A stretch of DNA of 64,000 nucleotides from DASYXT01 sp035934555 (GCA_035934555.1 DASYXT010000046.1:1-64000); one strand, 5' to 3'; counted from the first letter of the stretch, positions 8,271-16,977 are shown. A program made the numbers and translations. Notes: generated by a model from the letters alone, not told the origin.

Positions 8271-8681
8271 ATGAGACGCTTTATCATCACTGTCCTGGTT
8301 GCCACCGTTCTCCATGCGGTGGCTTGTATTATCGCGCCGCCTTTTGAGTTTGGCCACAACAGAGCGGAGTGCTTCTTTTTCGCCTTCGTTTCAGGTCTCC
8401 TTGGTTTCCCGGTCATGTTCGCGATAGTGTTATTGCCATTGCGTTGGGGATTGCACCGATTTATACCGCCCACGATGCAGCGTGCACAAGCCATCCTCGC
8501 CGGATTGGTGCTTTTGGGTTTGGCTACGGCATGGGTTTTTACGCATCCGACGTTGCCATTTCAGCACGGCTTTTACGTCCATTGGTTCTTTTGGTCCACC
8601 GTCGCCATTGCCGTTAGCATTTCATTTTTCTGGCCCTTTGGCGCACGCGCCACATGGGTGGCATTCAGTTCATCACTATGA
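8271..8681 (+). CDS. cassette ORF 5: polytopic membrane protein
   Basis: 136 aa from ATG 8271 (MRRFIITVLVATVLHAVAC). Four hydrophobic helices at about 4-25, 34-58, 70-92 and 103-122 make an integral membrane protein. GTG 8241 is a possible longer start. The stop is one base before attC site 5. No family recognised. Confidence 0.65.
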   Translation: MRRFIITVLVATVLHAVACIIAPPFEFGHNRAECFFFAFVSGLLGFPVMFAIVLLPLRWGLHRFIPPTMQRAQAILAGLVLLGLATAWVFTHPTLPFQHGFYVHWFFWSTVAIAVSISFFWPFGARATWVAFSSSL

Positions 8682-8682
8682 C

Positions 8683-8778
8683 ACCGAACGAGGTCACTGG
8701 AGCGAATGCGGGCGGGTTATGTCCCTGGCCCGTTCGGACGCGCTGTGCCGGCCGCATCGCTCAGTTTTGTCGTTAGAG
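8683..8778 (+). other. attC site 5
   Basis: Begins ACCGAAC (8683-8689, one base off consensus) and ends GTTAGAG (8772-8778, last base off). Left arm GAGCGAATGCGG pairs with right arm CCGCATCGCTC with one extrahelical A. It is the least canonical of the six but is positioned exactly between two ORFs. Confidence 0.75.
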
Positions 8779-8782
8779 GCGT

Positions 8783-9040
8783 ATGAACAAGCACGGAAAA
8801 GGGTTGTGGGCACTGGGCTGGCGAATGCTCGTTTTCGCTCCCATTGGGCTCCTGGGGATATTGGCCCTTATCGTGGTGCTGGGGCTTACGGTAATTCTGC
8901 CCATGTATGCGGTAATCGTTTTTATTGACGGCCGGTATCTGTTCGGGTCATTGCTATTCGCACTCTGGCTCGTCTGGCTGCGGGTCGGCGGGCGGGCAGG
9001 TCGCTTTGTCTTCGAGGGCTTTGAGCATGGCAGCCTCTAA
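8783..9040 (+). CDS. cassette ORF 6: small membrane protein
   Basis: 85 aa, MNKHGKGLWALGWRMLVF at the start. Two hydrophobic helices (about 13-47 and 53-68) surround a short loop, followed by an Arg/Gly-rich tail. ATG lies five bases after attC site 5, and the stop overlaps the 5' heptamer of attC site 6. No family recognised. Confidence 0.65.
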   Translation: MNKHGKGLWALGWRMLVFAPIGLLGILALIVVLGLTVILPMYAVIVFIDGRYLFGSLLFALWLVWLRVGGRAGRFVFEGFEHGSL

Positions 9041-9136
9041 CTTTTCGCTGCACTGGACCGGGAGCAGTCGGTTCAGTTTGGTGCAATTTGGGCGTCGTTG
9101 GCGGCTGCTCCCGGCCAGTGAGCGTCGTCGTTGGAC
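9035..9136 (+). other. attC site 6
   Basis: Begins CTCTAAC (9035-9041, first base off) and ends GTTGGAC (9130-9136). Left arm CGCTGCACTGGACCGGGAGC pairs with right arm GCTCCCGGCCAGTGAGCG, leaving extrahelical G and A on the left arm. This is the clearest structure of the array. Confidence 0.9.
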
Positions 9137-9142
9137 CAATAC

Positions 9143-9292
9143 ATGACGCCTGACCTCCAGCGCGAGTTCCAGTCGCTCCGTGAAACGGCAAAACGGCAGC
9201 TCAGAGACGCGCCCGAAAGCGCTGGACAATCGCTGGCTGCGGAGAGGGGAGTGCGATCGCAGTTCCCAATGCAGGGGAGCGGCCTGCCGGTT
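9143..9292 (+). pseudogene. cassette ORF 7, truncated at the array edge
   Basis: An ATG seven bases after attC site 6 opens MTPDLQREFQSLRETAKRQL, a plausible amphipathic helical start. The frame then runs antisense through the GH106 gene without its own stop or attC, so the cassette seems to have lost its 3' part where it joins the GH106 locus. The exact junction cannot be placed; about 9200-9290 is likely. Confidence 0.35.
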
Positions 9293-12178
9293 CTACCGGT
9301 TGGCAGCCAGGATTCGCACTGGGCCAAGCAGGCCGGAAGGCATGAGAGGAGTTTGGGCGCTAAGCCGGCGGATATTGGTGTGGGTGAGGCGTTGGGTCTC
9401 GGGCAAGGTTTGATCGCCGATGATGCGGTTTGGCCAGAAGTTGACCACTTCGATCTCCAGTCTGTTCACGCCCGATTTCAGAGCGGAGGTGAGGTCAACG
9501 CGGAATGGTGGCATCCAGGCAATACCGCAGGAACGACCGTTGAGTCTGACTTCGGCCAACTCGCGCACATCGCCAAGCTCAATGCATACGCGCTGGTGTC
9601 TGGCCGCGGCCGGGATCGCAAAGGTGCTGCGATAGACTGCGGTTCCGGAATAGAACCTGATCCCTGGCTCCGCCCGGGTGGTCCAGCTTACCAGATTTTC
9701 GAATTGGACGGACTTGGGGCCGCCCCATCGGGGGTCAAACGAGACCGTCCAGGGTCCGGTGAGTTGGGCGACGGTTTGAAAGTCGGGTTGATTGCGAGTG
9801 GAAGTGGCCTGGTGGCTGGCAGCAGGCTCGCGGAACACGACAAAACGCGAGCCGCAGGGCTCCAGTTCGAGGGGCAACGTGGTGCGCTGGTTGTTTTGGG
9901 TATAAGCGGGGGCGAAGCCGTGCTCCCCAGTCAGGGCATCCCACAGTTCAGGCGCTTTGCCCCCGACGCGGAACGTGCAGTGTAGAGAGACAGCGTTGGT
10001 GGAGCGGTTGGCGACGAAATAAATATCGGCAGGGCCTGCTACGCGGTGAATGAAAGTCACCTCAGGCCGATTGGTATCGCTGCACTCGAATTCAAAATCG
10101 GGTAAAATACCTTTGGCCATTAAAACTTCGCGTCCCGTTTTTCCTGTCATGACATTATTCTTAGCCCACAACTCCTCACCCAGACGCTTTACTTCGGCGT
10201 CGCTTTGGGGGAAACCGCTCAGACCGCTGGCGCTGGTGGGACGCGGTCCGAGGATTGTGGCACCAGCGTCTGCGAATTCTTTCAGTTTCCGCAATACGGG
10301 CAGGGAAATGACAGCGCGCTCGGGCAACACGAGCAACCGGTAGCGGTTGCCTTCGGGCAAAACGAATTGGCCGCTGCTGACCGACAAGCGGTGAAGCAGC
10401 ACCTCTGCAGTGAAAACATCGTAATCGTAGCCGGGGCCCAGGCGGGCCGGGTCGGAGCGGCGCAGTTGGGCGAAATTGGGGACGTGGTCACCGTAATAAT
10501 AAGCCACATCGGCAAAAGGCAACCCTTGCTGGAGCAGCCACTGGCATCGGTTAATGTAACTGAACAAAGGGCCGGATTTTTCCCACCAGGTGACGTTCGG
10601 GTTAAGGTGAGTGCCGGCAAAGTATTGCTGGCCCGGGATGCCTTGGCTTTCTGGCGAGCAGACGAAAGCATGCCACACCAATAGGTTCAGGCCTTCGGTG
10701 CAGGCATGGTCGAAGGCCGGTTTTAAGTTGTCCCACAACCGTTCCTGCCAATGCGGACCCATGGTAGTAAACCCCTCGGCCAGGACGAGCTTGTGTCCGT
10801 AGGTGTGCGCGGCGGAGGCGGGCTGTTTGACAAAAAACCGGTTTTCATCACCAATGCGATGACGCCATGACCAAGCCCAGAACTCGCTCATGGGCGCATC
10901 GTCGAAACCGAGGCATTGCTGCGCGTCGATGGGAACCGCATGCGGACCGCCGCTCTCAGGATGAATCAACAACCCATGCCGATGCGCGCCCTCCCGAAAC
11001 GGGCGGTAATGATGGTCAATAGCCAAATCGCCCATCGTGCGGCGAAAGTCTTGCAGGAACCGGTCGCTCTCCTCGCGGCTATTGACAATTTTACCGGCAA
11101 TGACGGGCAGCCAGGGCAGGAGGTCGTATCCCCGCCGGGTTTTGAACTCTGCGCGCAGCGACGGCGTCCAATTGGCCATTTCGATTTCCCAACTGTCGGT
11201 GTGGAGATACTTGAGGGTACTGCCGGCGAGCGGACCGGCGTCGGCGATAAGCGGTTCCACTACCGCATCCCAGTAGCGCTGGAACGCGCCGGCGTCAAAA
11301 GGATCGATGGCGTAGCCATCCCATCCCTGACTGCAGGTCGAGACCCGGCAATGGTCGTTGAGGGTGCAGCCGAAGCGCAGCAATTGCCAATCTCCGGGCG
11401 GAGCCTCCCAACGCAGTTCGCCGTCCGGCGAAAACCTTTCGGTCAGGTCAATGATATCGCGCACATGCGTGTCCTCCTCTCCAGCGGTCGCGGGGAATTC
11501 CTCGAACAATGGCGTGGAAACCGGCGCGGAGAAAGGCTCCAGCGGGCGCAGCAGTGCCTTTTGGGGCAAGTTTTCCAGTGGCTTGCGGTCGGCGGGCAGG
11601 TTTGGATTGATGCGGTAAGCCAGGACGAAGAGGTCGCGATAGAAATGGTCGCGGCCATTGGGCGTGGGAAGTTTAACCGCGACATTGGTCGGGCCGGAGA
11701 TGCGTGACTCGGTCCAGACGAGCTTTTTTGGCGCATCCTCGGCCGTCACCATTGGGCCCCCGAGATTCCAGCCGCTTTGAATATTGAGGCTCAGTTCCAG
11801 GCCCAGGCGATGAGCTTCCTGGAGGGCATGTTGATAAAGCCGGCGCCACGCCGGGGAGAAGAAAGTCGGACCATGAGGCACGCGCTGATTGCCATCCTGG
11901 TTGGAGCCGTCGGCATCGATCAGCACCGCGCCGCCAAACCCTTTGGCCTTCATCTGTTCCAGGTCGCGGGTGATGGACTGGGTCGTTACGTTGCCGTTAA
12001 GCCACCACCAATAGGCGCGAAGCCGTGCTTGCATAGGTGGATCGGCCCAACCGGATTCGAGCGCCGGAGCGGCCAACAAATGGGCGCAGGCCCACATCGC
12101 GAATACAAGCCCCAGAACCGCCGGACCGATACGAGACTTCCTGCCCCTTGAAGGCTTGTTGCTTTGGATTTTTATCAA
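9293..12178 (-). CDS. GH106-type alpha-L-rhamnosidase, exported
   Basis: 961 aa. A basic N-terminus and hydrophobic stretch (about residues 17-36) ending near LLAAPA form a signal peptide. The mature start PPMQARLRAYWWWLNGNVT and MKAKGFGGAVLIDAD is the hallmark opening of GH106-like glycosyl hydrolases, and the C-terminus (VRELAEVRLNGRSCGIAWMP) forms a GH2-type sugar-binding beta-sandwich. Such enzymes release L-rhamnose from pectin side chains or glycosides. The only in-frame start ahead of the signal peptide is TTG at 12178, with no clear ribosome-binding site. Transcribed toward the cassette array; a CCGGT-TCT-ACCGG hairpin overlaps the stop. Confidence 0.82.
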   Translation of the reverse strand: MIKIQSNKPSRGRKSRIGPAVLGLVFAMWACAHLLAAPALESGWADPPMQARLRAYWWWLNGNVTTQSITRDLEQMKAKGFGGAVLIDADGSNQDGNQRVPHGPTFFSPAWRRLYQHALQEAHRLGLELSLNIQSGWNLGGPMVTAEDAPKKLVWTESRISGPTNVAVKLPTPNGRDHFYRDLFVLAYRINPNLPADRKPLENLPQKALLRPLEPFSAPVSTPLFEEFPATAGEEDTHVRDIIDLTERFSPDGELRWEAPPGDWQLLRFGCTLNDHCRVSTCSQGWDGYAIDPFDAGAFQRYWDAVVEPLIADAGPLAGSTLKYLHTDSWEIEMANWTPSLRAEFKTRRGYDLLPWLPVIAGKIVNSREESDRFLQDFRRTMGDLAIDHHYRPFREGAHRHGLLIHPESGGPHAVPIDAQQCLGFDDAPMSEFWAWSWRHRIGDENRFFVKQPASAAHTYGHKLVLAEGFTTMGPHWQERLWDNLKPAFDHACTEGLNLLVWHAFVCSPESQGIPGQQYFAGTHLNPNVTWWEKSGPLFSYINRCQWLLQQGLPFADVAYYYGDHVPNFAQLRRSDPARLGPGYDYDVFTAEVLLHRLSVSSGQFVLPEGNRYRLLVLPERAVISLPVLRKLKEFADAGATILGPRPTSASGLSGFPQSDAEVKRLGEELWAKNNVMTGKTGREVLMAKGILPDFEFECSDTNRPEVTFIHRVAGPADIYFVANRSTNAVSLHCTFRVGGKAPELWDALTGEHGFAPAYTQNNQRTTLPLELEPCGSRFVVFREPAASHQATSTRNQPDFQTVAQLTGPWTVSFDPRWGGPKSVQFENLVSWTTRAEPGIRFYSGTAVYRSTFAIPAAARHQRVCIELGDVRELAEVRLNGRSCGIAWMPPFRVDLTSALKSGVNRLEIEVVNFWPNRIIGDQTLPETQRLTHTNIRRLSAQTPLMPSGLLGPVRILAANR

Positions 12179-12369
12179 ATTCGTCCGGAGCCGATTTTAT
12201 CAGCTCACTTGGGCATTTTCATCAGGTGGTGTTGATTTGCCAATTAAATTAGTGACCTTCGCACGACAAACGATTCTGGTGCTAATTGCCCTAAACTCGA
12301 GAAGGAGTTCGCCGAACTCAGTGGCAGCGGAAGATATTTCACAGCAGCGCCCACAAACTTCGCGGCGCC

Positions 12370-13471
12370 ATGCTATACAAATCTTCGACTCGCGGTGTCT
12401 TCGACGCCATCGAGAGCGGCCGCTGGGATGCCATTAAGGCCGCTTGGAACACCATAGCGCCCCACTCCGGTCAATTTGAGCATTCCACGACGCCCTGGTC
12501 TGAGTTGGCCCCTTTTTGGCCGACGGTGTTGGATGCTTACGGCGCTGCGGAGCAGGCCCATCTCTGGCCGGCGCAGGAGTTGCTGGATTACGGCAACGCA
12601 ATTCTCGGTTCCTTGCGCCCAGGTATGGTCTACGTCGGCGGCACCGATAATGGTCGCTGGATTCCGGAGTTGCTCAACGAAACCGGCGGGGCCGAACCAC
12701 ACATCATCGTTACTCAAAATGCGCTGGCGGATGCCAGTTACCTCGATTTAGTTAATACTCTCTATGGCGGGCAGATGGCGACGCTCACGCCGCAGGATTC
12801 CCAGGCCGCTTTTCAAGCTTACGTCGCTGATGCGCAGAAACGCTTCGAGCACGATCAGCAGTTCCCCGATGAGCCGAAGCAGGTGCTCCCGGGTGAAGAT
12901 ATCCAAAATGGTCGATGGCAAAGTGCAGGTCAGCGGCGCCACCGCGGTCATGGCGATCAATGAAAAGCTTCTGGACACTTTGATGCAAAAAAATCCGAAC
13001 CTTTCTTTTGCTCTTCAGCAATCTTTTCCATTCAAAGGAACGTATGCCGACGCGGTGCCTCTGGGTCCACTCATGGAACTGGGCGCGGGCGGCCAAAGCC
13101 CATTTACCCAGGCCCAGGCCGCCGATTCTCTCCAATACTGGCAAAACACGGCCCAGCAAGTGCTCGCCGACCCCGTCGCGGTCGATTCTCCTACCACGCT
13201 CAAATCTTATTCACACGATGCGACGGCGGCAGCGAACCTGCTGGCCGCCCACAACTTCGTCACGGAGGCCGAGCAGGCTTATGGGCTCGCTTCCCAACTC
13301 TGGCCGGATAACCCGGAGCCGGTCAGCGGGCTGGCCGATTTGCTGAACAGCGCCGGTCAGCCAGACCAGGCCCGGCAGCTCTTGCAGACCTTCACCAGCC
13401 AACACCCCGACCAGCAAAACGCTTTGCAGCGCATGAGCGCCACCTTTAGGCTGGTCATGCCGGGCCAGTAA
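12370..13471 (+). pseudogene. TPR-like conserved protein, frameshifted
   Basis: Two overlapping frames together encode about 365 residues. The first (12370-12963) reads through VYVGGTDNGRWIPELLNET and HIIVTQNALADASYLDLVNT. The second continues with MVDGKVQVSGATAVMAINEK and ends in a TPR-like region (NFVTEAEQAYGLASQLWPD). Removing one A from the AAAA run at 12905-12908 restores GEDIQMVDGKVQVSG and a single frame. Related proteins of unknown function occur in Verrucomicrobia (from memory). It is either a genuine pseudogene or a homopolymer sequencing error; the N-terminus also looks short, so decay is favoured slightly. Confidence 0.65.
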
Positions 13472-13777
13472 CCTCGACAAACTCCCTCATTTGGCTCAGT
13501 TTAAGAACCAAGCGCATCACGACCAGTTTAGGCCTCAATTCCTTCGAACGCCCTTCGAAGACCCTTCGAGGGCATTTCGAAGGCCCCACGAGACATGAAG
13601 CCAACATCACGCCAGCACCAGGCCAACAGCCCGCCCCCGAGCGCGCCAATACCCCGCTGGCCTCCCGATTGTTTGATCCCACCAAGCATTCGATGGCCCT
13701 GCCGCGGAGTCAAGCCAGGTACTGGCCGAATCGGCGCTGGCTTGGGGATAAGCTGAAACGAGGGGCAGGCTCTTGGC
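13472..13777. other. intergenic region with clustered TTCGAA/TTCGAG palindromes
   Basis: This 306-bp gap lies between convergent genes. At 13540-13585 the motif CCTTCGA(A/G) recurs four times on alternating strands, giving overlapping small palindromes (CCTTCGAACG, CCCTTCGAAG, CCCTTCGAGG, TTTCGAAGG). No gene or T-run terminator is seen. Confidence 0.5.
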
Positions 13778-14098
13778 TCAGATCTTGGGACTGAACAAGG
13801 CGGCGGCGCGTTTGGCGTCGCGCTGCATTTTGCTGCAGACCAGGTTGCACAGGGACACCACCGTGGGATCGGCGATTTCATACTTCACGCACGTGCCGTT
13901 GCGAGTTCGTCTCACCAGGCGGTGAGCGTGCAGCACGGACAGGTGCTTCGAGGCGTTGGCCTGCTTCATCCGGGCGGCCGCCATCAACTCGGTCACCGTC
14001 CTGGGGCCCGCGTGCAGGAGCTGCAGCAGCACCAGCCGGCTGGGCTCGGAGAGGACGGCGAAGAGGCGAGCCACCGCTTCGAGTTGGGCCAAGGACAT
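13778..14098 (-). CDS. ArsR/SmtB-family transcriptional regulator
   Basis: 106 aa from ATG 14098 (MSLAQLEAVARLFAVLSEPS); a GTG at 14122 would add eight residues but overlaps the divergent promoter. The winged helix-turn-helix is clear: SEPSRLVLLQLLHAGPRTVTEL, then QANASKHLSVLHAHRLVRRT as recognition helix and wing. A Cys pair lies in the C-terminal helix (SLCNLVCSK), but the classic ELCVCDL metal box is absent, so the inducer is unknown. It is divergent from the nine-haem cytochrome gene, with only the promoter between them, making it that gene's likely repressor (inference). Confidence 0.88.
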   Translation of the reverse strand: MSLAQLEAVARLFAVLSEPSRLVLLQLLHAGPRTVTELMAAARMKQANASKHLSVLHAHRLVRRTRNGTCVKYEIADPTVVSLCNLVCSKMQRDAKRAAALFSPKI

Positions 14099-14115
14099 TC
14101 CTAGTGGTTTAACCG

Positions 14116-14143
14116 TTGACACATTACTGTATGGTTATATACT
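14116..14143 (+). promoter_or_regulatory. sigma70-type promoter for the nine-haem protein gene
   Basis: TTGACA at 14116-14121 and TATACT at 14138-14143 are separated by 16 bp, close to the housekeeping consensus. The AT-rich block stands out in this GC-rich window. A GTAT/ATAC imperfect dyad overlaps the -10 region and could bind the adjacent ArsR protein. Confidence 0.65.
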
Positions 14144-14211
14144 GATAAAATAGTAGCGCAGCTCCATGAGTACGCCAGCTCCGTGATAAAATCAATCACT
14201 AAAACTCGCCT

Positions 14212-16638
14212 ATGAATCGCCCCTCGGTTCTCGCTCTCGCCAGCTTGCTGGGCTGTCTTTGCCCCACTTCCCACGCCGCCAGCGCGGTCATCCTGGGCTG
14301 GAACAACCTCGGCATGCACTGCATGGACAGCGACTACTCCGTGTTCACGGTGCTGCCGCCCTACAACACCATCGAGGCCCAGCTCATCGTCGGTGGGGCG
14401 CTGATTACCAACGGCGCGGGTTACACTGTCACCTACCAGGCGGTGGCCGACCCTTCCGGCTCGATAAACACCACCTCCATCGGCAAGGGCAACTTTTATA
14501 CCTGGACCCCCTTCCTCTACGGCCCGCTGGCGCCCGACCAGGGCCTGCTCTCCTGGCCCATGCCCGGACCGGCGAACGTCCCCCAGACCAACCTGTTCGA
14601 GACTCTCAATGAACCGGTGCATGGTGTGTTCACGCCAGTCAACTGGTGGCGGGCCGAAGGCATACCCATTTCCCCGTACGACGACAAGCTGCAGAAGAAT
14701 ACTTACCCGATGATGCGGATGATCGCCTGGGATGCCAACTCCCAGCCCATCGCCACCAATGACATTGTGCTGCCAATCTCGGATGAAATGGACTGCCGCG
14801 CCTGCCACGCCTCCGGGGCGCAGGCGGCGACCCAGCCCGCCGCGGGGTGGGTTTGGGACGCGCTGCCCGAGCGGGATTACCGGCTTAACATCCTGCGCCT
14901 GCACGACGAGCACGAGTTCGCCCGGCCCGGCTCGGTCTATGCCGCGGCGCTGGCCACGAACAACTATAACCCGGCGGGGCTTTACCGCCGCGTCACCGCC
15001 GACGGCAAACCCGTCCTGTGCGCGCTGTGCCACGCCTCCGAGGCCTTGCAGACTGCGGGTTTTCCCGGCGTGCCACCCTTGACGACTTCGGTCCACTCCT
15101 ACCACACGAACGCCATGGACCCGGTGCTCAATACCACGCTGGACGACGCCATGAATCGCTCTGCCTGCTACCGCTGCCATCCAGGCTCGACCACGCGATG
15201 TCTGCGCGGCGCCATGGGCAGCGCGGTGGCCGCCGACGGCTCGATGGCCATGCAGTGCCAAAGCTGCCACGGCAACCTCAGCGCGGTCGGTTCTGCCACA
15301 CGGGTGGGCTGGATCATGGAGCCCAATTGCCAGGCCTGCCACACGGGAACGGCCACCAGCAACAGCGGCCAGATTCGCTTCACCTCGGCCTTGGACACCA
15401 ATGGCGTGCTGCGCGTGCCCGCCGACCAGACCTTCGCCACGACGCCCAACACGCCGCCCACCGGACCGCCCTCGCTTAACTTGTCGCTCTACCGCTTCTC
15501 GGTTGGCCACGGTGGCCTGCAATGCTCGGCTTGCCACGGTTCAACCCATGCCGAATTCCCCACCTCGCACCCGAATGATAACGTCCGCAACATCGAATTG
15601 CAGGGCCATGCCGGCGTGATGTCCGAATGCACGGTGTGCCATACCAACTCGCCGGCCACCGTGAATGGCGGCCCGCACGGCCTGCATCCGGTGGGCCAGA
15701 CCTGGGTTAACGGGCACCAGAGCGCGGCCGACAGCAACCGCACGCAATGCCAGGCCTGCCACGGCGCCGATTATCGTGGTACCGTCTTGTCGCGGATGCT
15801 GGCGACGCGCACGATCAATGGCCAGACGCTCTTCCAAGGGGCGATCGTGAGCTGTTACAACTGCCACAACGGCCCGCAAGGGGACGATGCCGGACCGGCG
15901 CCTGCAGCTCCCACGGCCGCCAACGTCGCCACCAACACAACCAACGACAGGGCCGTGAGCTTCCTCTTGCCGATGAGCGGAACCAACCTCGTCCCGCGCA
16001 TCATCACGCAGCCCACCAACGGAACCGTGGGCATCAACACCAACACCCTCGTGGCCACTTACTTCCCCAGCCCGGGCTTTGTCGGCATCGATGCCTTCAC
16101 CTTCGCCGCTTACAATACCTCTCGCAACTCGGGCCTGGCCACGGCGACGATCGCGGTGACCCAGGGGCCGTTCTCGATTGGCGCCGTCGCCCACGTGCCT
16201 CCGACCTATCCTTCAGGCTGGCCCGTGGCTTTTGCCGTCGTGCCCAGCGTCACCAACAACGCAGGCACCGTGACCTTCGATTGGAGTTTTGGCGACGGCT
16301 CGACCGACAGCACCAACCAGTATACGGCGCACGCCTACGCGCAGCCTGGCACCTACGGCTGGAGTGTCATCTCGAGGGTTTCCACCGCCGCCACCACCAA
16401 CAGCGGCTCCATTGTTATCGGCGCTCCGGCGCAACTCAGCCTGAACCGCGCGCCTGGCCAGATGATTCTCACCTGGCCGAACACCCTCGCGGATGCCCTG
16501 CTCGAAACCAGCGCCACGCTCGGCCCCTCGGCCCAGTGGCAGTGGGTGACCAACGCTCCGGGCGGCAGCGGCAATCTGCTTCAGATCACGCTACCCGCCA
16601 CGGGCGACGCGTTCTTCCGCATCCGGCGCCCGTGGTAG
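14212..16638 (+). CDS. exported nine-haem cytochrome c with Ig-like and PKD domains
   Basis: 808 aa. Signal peptide MNRPSVLALASLLGCLCPTSHA. Nine CXXCH haem c sites lie between about residues 195 and 550: CRACH, CALCH, CYRCH, CQSCH, CQACH, CSACH, CTVCH, CQACH, CYNCH. They are followed by a cadherin/Ig-like segment with PTNGTVGINTNTLVATYFP and a PKD domain (FDWSFGDGSTDSTNQYTAHAY), then a FFRIRRP tail typical of exported verrucomicrobial proteins. The layout suggests an outer-surface or secreted electron-transfer protein. It is single, with its own promoter and a divergent ArsR regulator. Substrate and redox partner are unknown. Confidence 0.85.
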   Translation: MNRPSVLALASLLGCLCPTSHAASAVILGWNNLGMHCMDSDYSVFTVLPPYNTIEAQLIVGGALITNGAGYTVTYQAVADPSGSINTTSIGKGNFYTWTPFLYGPLAPDQGLLSWPMPGPANVPQTNLFETLNEPVHGVFTPVNWWRAEGIPISPYDDKLQKNTYPMMRMIAWDANSQPIATNDIVLPISDEMDCRACHASGAQAATQPAAGWVWDALPERDYRLNILRLHDEHEFARPGSVYAAALATNNYNPAGLYRRVTADGKPVLCALCHASEALQTAGFPGVPPLTTSVHSYHTNAMDPVLNTTLDDAMNRSACYRCHPGSTTRCLRGAMGSAVAADGSMAMQCQSCHGNLSAVGSATRVGWIMEPNCQACHTGTATSNSGQIRFTSALDTNGVLRVPADQTFATTPNTPPTGPPSLNLSLYRFSVGHGGLQCSACHGSTHAEFPTSHPNDNVRNIELQGHAGVMSECTVCHTNSPATVNGGPHGLHPVGQTWVNGHQSAADSNRTQCQACHGADYRGTVLSRMLATRTINGQTLFQGAIVSCYNCHNGPQGDDAGPAPAAPTAANVATNTTNDRAVSFLLPMSGTNLVPRIITQPTNGTVGINTNTLVATYFPSPGFVGIDAFTFAAYNTSRNSGLATATIAVTQGPFSIGAVAHVPPTYPSGWPVAFAVVPSVTNNAGTVTFDWSFGDGSTDSTNQYTAHAYAQPGTYGWSVISRVSTAATTNSGSIVIGAPAQLSLNRAPGQMILTWPNTLADALLETSATLGPSAQWQWVTNAPGGSGNLLQITLPATGDAFFRIRRPW

Positions 16639-16831
16639 AGGAGGTAGAGGACATAGCCACCCGCGCCCGTTTCGCCGGCGCCGCGCGCGCAGACTCCAGT
16701 CGAACTCCCGGGCTTATCGCCCGTAGCGGTTGCCATCGGCACCCCGGATGCGAGGATGCGACGATGCGACGGCCTGGCCGGCGCAGAAACCTACGCGCCG
16801 GTTAGGGTGCTAGGCTGGGGGTGCGTCGCGA

Positions 16832-16977
16832 TGGAAGCCGATGGGCATGTTGAGGCCGTTGGCATTCGTAGTGGCCTGGGGCCAACCGCGCATCGCGGTG
16901 AGAACTCCGGAAGCGGCGAGACCAGCAATTGCATTACCCAGGAAGGTTCTTCTGTTCATGGGGTTGGTGAGGTTGGT
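16832..16977 (-). pseudogene. truncated copy of the Tat-isomerase leader region
   Basis: This 146-bp block repeats 18754-18899 in the same orientation with four differences by eye. It encodes MNRRTFLGNAIAGLAASGVL (Tat twin-Arg leader) through NGLNMPIGF, then diverges immediately and stops after five unrelated residues (HRDAPPA region). The rest of the isomerase-like gene is missing, so this is a partial duplication or deletion remnant rather than a gene. Confidence 0.8.

Larger units (their letters stand above)
6084..9290 (+). mobile_element. integron-type gene-cassette array without integrase (CALIN-like)
   Basis: Six imperfect palindromes of 93-105 bp follow short ORFs in one direction. 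Each starts with an RYYYAAC-like heptamer and ends in a GTTRRRY-like heptamer, and the arms pair except for one or two unpaired bases on one arm. Distances between successive GTT sites are 600, 420, 823, 557 and 358 bp, typical of gene cassettes. All ORFs and attC sites share the plus orientation. No tyrosine integrase of IntI type is seen near it (the XerC-like gene at 50.6 kb is 41 kb away). The right end is abrupt, at the 3' end of a GH106 gene. Confidence 0.8.

Noticed and set aside
9131..9985. Long plus-strand ORF of 284 codons after attC site 6
   Set aside because: Beyond about 9290 it is antisense to the well-supported GH106 gene and its translation is Gly/Arg-rich without family features; only the first part may be a cassette remnant.
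15747..16805. 352-codon ORF overlapping the nine-haem gene
   Set aside because: Shadow frame; the cytochrome frame has nine CXXCH sites and a signal peptide.
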